Assembly: GCA_025357775.1 (NCBI GenBank)
Contig: JANXOQ010000102.1
Location: forward strand, 1 to 10,985
Length of the DNA stretch: 10,985 nt
Direction of reading: 5' to 3'
From: Ferruginibacter sp.
GTDB taxonomy: Bacteria; Bacteroidota; Bacteroidia; Chitinophagales; Chitinophagaceae
Position numbers and translations under genes: made by a program. A model generated the notes under the pieces. It was given only the letters and a program-made list of their open reading frames with translations, was not told where the DNA came from and ran no database searches. Below are positions 6,316 through 10,985 of this stretch, piece by piece; position 1 is the stretch's first letter, and each line of letters opens with the position of its first letter.

Positions 6316-9300
6316 ATGAGCAAACGAATATTATTATCTATAGCTGCTACAATACTATGCTGTATTGCTTTTGCGCAGCCTACACATGTATTTACCGATG
6401 AAGAAAAAGATTATAAAATCGTAAAAGAATTTATAGCAAAGGAACAGTATGCATTTGCATATTCACTAATAAAAGAATTAAAATTAAAATATAGGCAAGA
6501 TAAAAAAACTGACCATGCATATATAAATGATGATATAAATTTTTATAATGCATTGTGTGAGTTAAAGTTTTTGCAGGATATAGGAAAAGAAGATGCATTA
6601 GAATATATAAATAGTGTAAACAACGAACCTCGTAAACAAATATTAAGTTTTCACTTGGCACATTATTTTTTCTTAAAAAATGATTTTAGCAATGCCATCA
6701 TTTACTTTGATGAAGCAGGTTATTACAACCTAAGCAATGAGCAAATAGCTGATGCAAAATTTGAAAAAGCTTATTGTCAATTTAACCTAAAACAATTTGC
6801 AGAAGCAAAACCTTTATTTAACGAAATACACCAAGTAGCTTCCAATAAATATTATATACCTGCTAATTATTATTATGGCTTTATAGCATACTATTATAAA
6901 CAATATAACGAAGCATTAAAGTCATTTAAACTGGTAGAGAGTTACGATGAATATAAAGGCGTAGTGCCATATTACATAGCGGAAATTTATTATTTTCAAG
7001 AAAAAAAAGAGGAGGCCCTGCGGTATGGAGAGAGCGTACTTACACGAAAAGCACCATTATACTACGATGCACAATTACGATTGCTTATAGGGCAAATTTA
7101 TTTTGAAAAAAAAGAATATAATAAGGCATTGCCACTATTAGAAAATTATGTAAATAAAAGTGCTAAAATATCAAAAGAAATATTATATGAGTTAAGTTTC
7201 TGCCATTATACGGCTGGCAATACATACAAAGCCATTGAAGGATTTAAGCAGCTTAGTGGCATGAAAGATTCAATGGGGCAAAATAGCATGTACCTACTGG
7301 GAGATTTGTACTTAAAAACAGGCAATAAACCTAATGCTAGAACAGCTTTTCAATATTGTGCATATAATAGTAGTAACGCATTGCAACAAAAAGTATCAAG
7401 GTTTAATTATGCAAAACTAAGTTTTGAATTGGGATATCAAGATATAGCACTTACTGAAATAAAAAGTTATTTGAATACCTATCCCAATAGCGAATATGAT
7501 GTGGAAGCAAAAGAAGTATTGGTAGCATTACTTGCCCGTACAAATAATTTTACAGATGCATTGGTTGTGTATGAAAAATTTGACAAACCCACCACTACCA
7601 TGCAAAAAATATATCCAACATTGTTGTATGGCAAGGCTATTGAGTACATAAATGACCAACAGCTACAAAAAGCAGATGAGTTATTTGCTAAAATAATAGC
7701 CGATAATAATGCTGGCAACAAAGCATTTTACTCAAATTTTTGGCGTGGAGAAATTGCGTACAGACAGCAACGATTTGATGATGCTACAAGGTATTTAAGT
7801 TTGTTCTTACAAGCAAATGTGCCTTCGCAAGGAGAAGCAAATTCACAAACTGCTAGGTACAATATTGGTTATAGCAGGTTTCAAAAAGAAGATTACAAAC
7901 AAGCTTCAACTTACTTTGAGCAAGTAGTAGCAAGGGTTTTCACTACATCAACTTCGCTAGAGCATGATGCATATTTACGCAATGCAGATGCATACTACAT
8001 GCAAAAAGATTTTGCAAAAGCCAATAGCATGTACGAATTAGCCATAGCAGCAGCTAGCCCACAAGCTGATTATGCATTGTACCAAAAAGCGTTGATTGCT
8101 GGTATAAAAAATGCTACTGAGAAGATAAAATTATTAAATGCATTAAACAAGCAATATTCTGGTAGTAGTTTGAAGCAAGATGTAAATATGGAAATTGCCA
8201 TAACCTATATTTCTAATGGGAAATTTGCTGATGCAATACCTTTTTTAAATAATATTTTAGCATCAACAGATGGAGGACTAAAACCAAGGGCATACCTAAA
8301 ACTTGGGCTTGCACAATACAATAATAAAAATAATGCAGAAGCGTTAAAGGCTTATACAACATTAATAAAAACCTATCCACAATCTTTAGAGGCTGATGAA
8401 GCTACAGATATTGTAAAAGCTATTTATGTGGAGGAGAGCAAGACTGAAGAATACGTGGCTTTGATGAATCAAATTGGAAAACCAGTTTCGGTATCAGAGG
8501 CAGATTCTTTAAGCTATACAGCTGCATACAGTAAATATGAAGCAGGTGATTGTGCAGCGTCCATTAACAGTTTTGGAAATTACCTTTCTAAATTTCCTAC
8601 TGGCGCTTACAGTTTAGAGGCTAATTATTTTAGAGGTGATTGTTACCAAAAAGCCAACAACTTACAAAATGCTTTAATAAGTTATGCCTTTGTAAATGCA
8701 AAAGGCAATAGCAAATATTTTGAAAAAGCTACGTTGGAAGCAGCACGAATAAATTATTTTGAACTAAAAAACTATACAGAAGCGAAAAAATATTTTGAAT
8801 CTTTAAAAGCTAATGCTGTAAATCAAGATAATTTGTTAGAAGCCTTGCGTGGAGTGGTGCGTTGCTATTACCAAACAAAAGATTATACCGAAGCCAATGC
8901 AGCATCAAAAGAATTATTAGCTAGAAAAGGAATAAGTACTGATGATAAATCTATAGGTTTTTTAGTGCTGGGTAAAACAGCCCAAACTAGTGGTGATTGT
9001 GCAGAAGCAATTAAATCTTTTAAGGCTGTTGCATCCATTAATCGCTCTGCATGGGGTGCAGAAGCTAGGTACGAGATTGCTAGCTGTCAGTTTACTCAAA
9101 ACAATTTTGCAGCAGCAGAAAAAGCAGCATTAGCCACTATTAAAGAAACGGGGTCTTACGATGAGTGGGTTACCAAATCATACATTTTAATAGGTGATAT
9201 TTTTATGCAACAAAAAGATTATTTTAATGCAAAAGCCACTTATGAAAGTGTAGCTAAAAATGCTTCTTTGCCAGCATTGAAAACACTGGCACAGCAAAAA

Positions 9301-9351
9301 TTAGATGCCACAATAGCTACAGAAAAACTTAACTCAAAAATTAGTAATTAA
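6316..9351 (+). CDS. Large exported tetratricopeptide-repeat protein
   Basis: The 1011-residue product starts with a signal peptide (MSKRILLSIAATILCCIAFA, probable cleavage before Q21). It has no lipobox in the expected place, so it is probably periplasmic. Almost all the rest is helical TPR-like repeats, about twenty by eye, with typical pieces such as AKFEKAYCQFNLKQFAEAKPLF, ARYNIGYSRFQKEDYKQASTYF and AYLKLGLAQYNNKNNAEALKAY. The repeat series is interrupted around residues 700-735 by a segment containing VSVSEADSL (724-732). It then resumes with a YbgF/CpoB-like unit, YSKYEAGDC...FPTGAYSLEANYFRGDC (738-776). I recall similar long TPR proteins with this interruption in other Bacteroidota. 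TPR solenoids normally bind partner proteins; the barrel encoded 4 bp downstream is the obvious candidate. No catalytic motif is visible. Specific function unknown. Confidence 0.88.
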   Translation: MSKRILLSIAATILCCIAFAQPTHVFTDEEKDYKIVKEFIAKEQYAFAYSLIKELKLKYRQDKKTDHAYINDDINFYNALCELKFLQDIGKEDALEYINSVNNEPRKQILSFHLAHYFFLKNDFSNAIIYFDEAGYYNLSNEQIADAKFEKAYCQFNLKQFAEAKPLFNEIHQVASNKYYIPANYYYGFIAYYYKQYNEALKSFKLVESYDEYKGVVPYYIAEIYYFQEKKEEALRYGESVLTRKAPLYYDAQLRLLIGQIYFEKKEYNKALPLLENYVNKSAKISKEILYELSFCHYTAGNTYKAIEGFKQLSGMKDSMGQNSMYLLGDLYLKTGNKPNARTAFQYCAYNSSNALQQKVSRFNYAKLSFELGYQDIALTEIKSYLNTYPNSEYDVEAKEVLVALLARTNNFTDALVVYEKFDKPTTTMQKIYPTLLYGKAIEYINDQQLQKADELFAKIIADNNAGNKAFYSNFWRGEIAYRQQRFDDATRYLSLFLQANVPSQGEANSQTARYNIGYSRFQKEDYKQASTYFEQVVARVFTTSTSLEHDAYLRNADAYYMQKDFAKANSMYELAIAAASPQADYALYQKALIAGIKNATEKIKLLNALNKQYSGSSLKQDVNMEIAITYISNGKFADAIPFLNNILASTDGGLKPRAYLKLGLAQYNNKNNAEALKAYTTLIKTYPQSLEADEATDIVKAIYVEESKTEEYVALMNQIGKPVSVSEADSLSYTAAYSKYEAGDCAASINSFGNYLSKFPTGAYSLEANYFRGDCYQKANNLQNALISYAFVNAKGNSKYFEKATLEAARINYFELKNYTEAKKYFESLKANAVNQDNLLEALRGVVRCYYQTKDYTEANAASKELLARKGISTDDKSIGFLVLGKTAQTSGDCAEAIKSFKAVASINRSAWGAEARYEIASCQFTQNNFAAAEKAALATIKETGSYDEWVTKSYILIGDIFMQQKDYFNAKATYESVAKNASLPALKTLAQQKLDATIATEKLNSKISN

Positions 9352-9355
9352 TTAT

Positions 9356-10981
9356 ATGAACAAAATATTATTAACAACAATATTGTCGTTTTTTGCTTTT
9401 GCAACTTATGCGCAACCTAGCAAAACTCAAACTATAGACATAAACTCTTCTTACAAGCCAGTGCTTCGCAATGCAGTTAAAATAAATTTTAATGGTGCTC
9501 AATTACCAGTAGATACAATCAACCCTATATTGGCTTACAAAATACCATCGCAAAATTTATTTTATGCATATAGCCCTATTTCATTAAAGCCCTTAGCCTT
9601 AGAGCAGGATACAAATTTATACCTAGGCAGTAGGCAATTTTTAAAGATTGGTTTTGGTAATTTTACTACGCCTTATATACGTGGAGGTATAAGCTTGGGG
9701 GATGGTAAAAAAAGTTTACTAAATATTACAGCAGATTATATTCAATCAAAAGGCAATATTAAAAACCAAGATTTTTCTCAGCTAAATGCAAGAGTAGACG
9801 GCAGTAGTTTTATGCCTACAAGTGAGTTATATGGCAGTTTTGAAATGAATATGCATACTTATCATTTGTATGGTTATAATCATCTATTATTTAGTCCAAA
9901 AAAAGATAGTGTAAAACAACAGTTTCAAAATATAACTTTAAGAGGAGGATATAAAAATACAAAACCAACAGAAAGTGGAATTAATTATAACCCCAATATT
10001 GAACTAAATTTATTTACAAATACAGATAAAGTAACGGAAACAAATGCCATTATTAATTTGCCTTTTGATAAAGTAATAAACGATAATTTTTCTGCTAAAA
10101 TAGAACTGAAAGCAGATGTAACTTCATACACTACAAAAAATATTTTGCCAGCCAATATTTCTTTGAACAATACAATTGTACAAATAAACCCAGCTGTAAA
10201 TTATTATAGTGATTTATTTACTCTGCATGGCGGTATCATTGCTGCATGGAACAATAAACAGTATGAACTGCTACCAGATATATATGCAGAAATACCTGTA
10301 AAAGATAAAATATTTTCTATACAAGCTGGATGGATAGGACGTTTGGTAAAAAATAATTTTAAAAACCTTACTACAATCAACCCCTATTTATCGCCTATTC
10401 TGTTTCAAACCAATACAAAAGAAACAGAATATTATGGTGGTATAAAAGCTAGTATAGCTAAGCATTTTAACTTTAGTGCTAAGGCTGGTTTAATCAATTA
10501 CAAAAATCTTCCGATATTTATAAATGATACATTAAAAGGAGAAAATAATTTTATAATAAGCAACGAAACATCCATCAATAATTTTAGGATACATGGAGAT
10601 TTTAGCTACATTAATCAAGATAAATTTTCGCTTACTGCTGGTATAAATTTTAATGGATATACAAACTTGCAAGTGAATGCTAAACCATGGCATACAATAC
10701 CCGTAGAGCTTACTGGCTCCTTGCGTTGGTGGTTATTAAAAACGGTTTTATTAAAATCTGACCTTCGCTTTTTTGATGGCAGTAATTATTTAGCAAAAGG
10801 AAATGTATCTAAAATAAATACTGGTGCTGCTGATTTAAGTGCAGGCTTAGAATTTAAAATAACAAAAAATATATCAATATGGGGTGATGCCAATAATATT
10901 TTGAACAGCAAATATGAACGTTGGCATAATTATGAAGTATATGGGGCTAATTTTATAGGCGGTGTTTTATTTAATTTTTAA
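9356..10981 (+). CDS. Outer-membrane beta-barrel protein, TonB-receptor-like but without a plug domain
   Basis: The 541-residue product has a signal peptide (residues 1-19, cleavage after TYA). A short conserved-looking stretch follows, SSYKPVLRNAVKINFNG (31-47), then PILAYKIPSQNLFYAYSPISLKPLAL (57-82). From about residue 90 to the end come alternating hydrophobic/polar beta strands with glycine and aromatic residues. The C-terminus resembles TonB-dependent receptor barrels (NNILNSKYERWHNYEVYG) and ends in FNF, a terminal aromatic suited to BAM-mediated insertion. There is no plug domain, TonB box or carboxypeptidase-like N-terminal domain, and it is shorter than a true receptor. I recall Bacteroidota proteins with a similar KP-[x]n-DAxKI-type N-terminal segment, annotated only as TonB-dependent receptor or hypothetical. 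It starts 4 bp after the TPR stop codon, so the two are co-transcribed and probably act together. No terminator is visible before the window ends. Confidence 0.82.
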   Translation: MNKILLTTILSFFAFATYAQPSKTQTIDINSSYKPVLRNAVKINFNGAQLPVDTINPILAYKIPSQNLFYAYSPISLKPLALEQDTNLYLGSRQFLKIGFGNFTTPYIRGGISLGDGKKSLLNITADYIQSKGNIKNQDFSQLNARVDGSSFMPTSELYGSFEMNMHTYHLYGYNHLLFSPKKDSVKQQFQNITLRGGYKNTKPTESGINYNPNIELNLFTNTDKVTETNAIINLPFDKVINDNFSAKIELKADVTSYTTKNILPANISLNNTIVQINPAVNYYSDLFTLHGGIIAAWNNKQYELLPDIYAEIPVKDKIFSIQAGWIGRLVKNNFKNLTTINPYLSPILFQTNTKETEYYGGIKASIAKHFNFSAKAGLINYKNLPIFINDTLKGENNFIISNETSINNFRIHGDFSYINQDKFSLTAGINFNGYTNLQVNAKPWHTIPVELTGSLRWWLLKTVLLKSDLRFFDGSNYLAKGNVSKINTGAADLSAGLEFKITKNISIWGDANNILNSKYERWHNYEVYGANFIGGVLFNF

Positions 10982-10985
10982 AAAA

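Noticed and set aside
9356..10981. Full TonB-dependent (SusC-like) receptor
   Set aside because: There is no plug domain or TonB box, and at 541 residues it is much shorter than SusC-type receptors. No SusD partner is adjacent.

Overview
The window looks like an ordinary chromosomal segment of a low-GC member of the Bacteroidota, probably near the Chitinophagaceae/Sphingobacteriia. The clues are the strong A+T bias, the dxr–rseP gene order, A/T-rich gene starts without clear Shine-Dalgarno sequences, occasional matches to the Bacteroidota -7 promoter element TAnnTTTG, and a large secreted TPR protein paired with an outer-membrane barrel. I see no phage, transposon, CRISPR or toxin-antitoxin genes.

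Layout from left to right. Positions 1-307 are mostly intergenic, with a doubtful minus-strand gene start running off the left edge. A minus-strand block follows: rseP (308-1693, intramembrane site-2 protease) lies downstream of dxr (1808-2977, MEP isoprenoid pathway). A 282-bp spacer then holds a hairpin terminator (3211-3243), followed by tRNA-Leu(CAA) (3260-3343, minus) and hscB (3379-3864, minus; Fe-S cluster co-chaperone). Divergent from hscB is a gene for a stand-alone lysine-ketoglutarate-reductase-like protein (3926-5131, plus). It converges on a YbgC/FadM-type hotdog thioesterase (5188-5598, minus), which is followed by a DoxX-family membrane protein (5717-6121, minus). A 194-bp divergent regulatory region leads into a tight two-gene plus-strand unit: a 1011-residue exported TPR protein (6316-9351) and, 4 bp later, a 541-residue plug-less outer-membrane beta-barrel protein (9356-10981). 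The window ends 4 bp after the barrel stop codon.

How the genes relate. The left half is housekeeping: isoprenoid precursor synthesis, envelope proteolysis, leucine decoding and Fe-S assembly. The right half is mainly envelope-related. The TPR/beta-barrel pair is the most interesting item. Both proteins carry signal peptides, they are almost certainly co-transcribed, and I know of no established function for this type of pair. A periplasmic TPR scaffold working with an outer-membrane barrel is a reasonable inference, but the sequence does not prove it.
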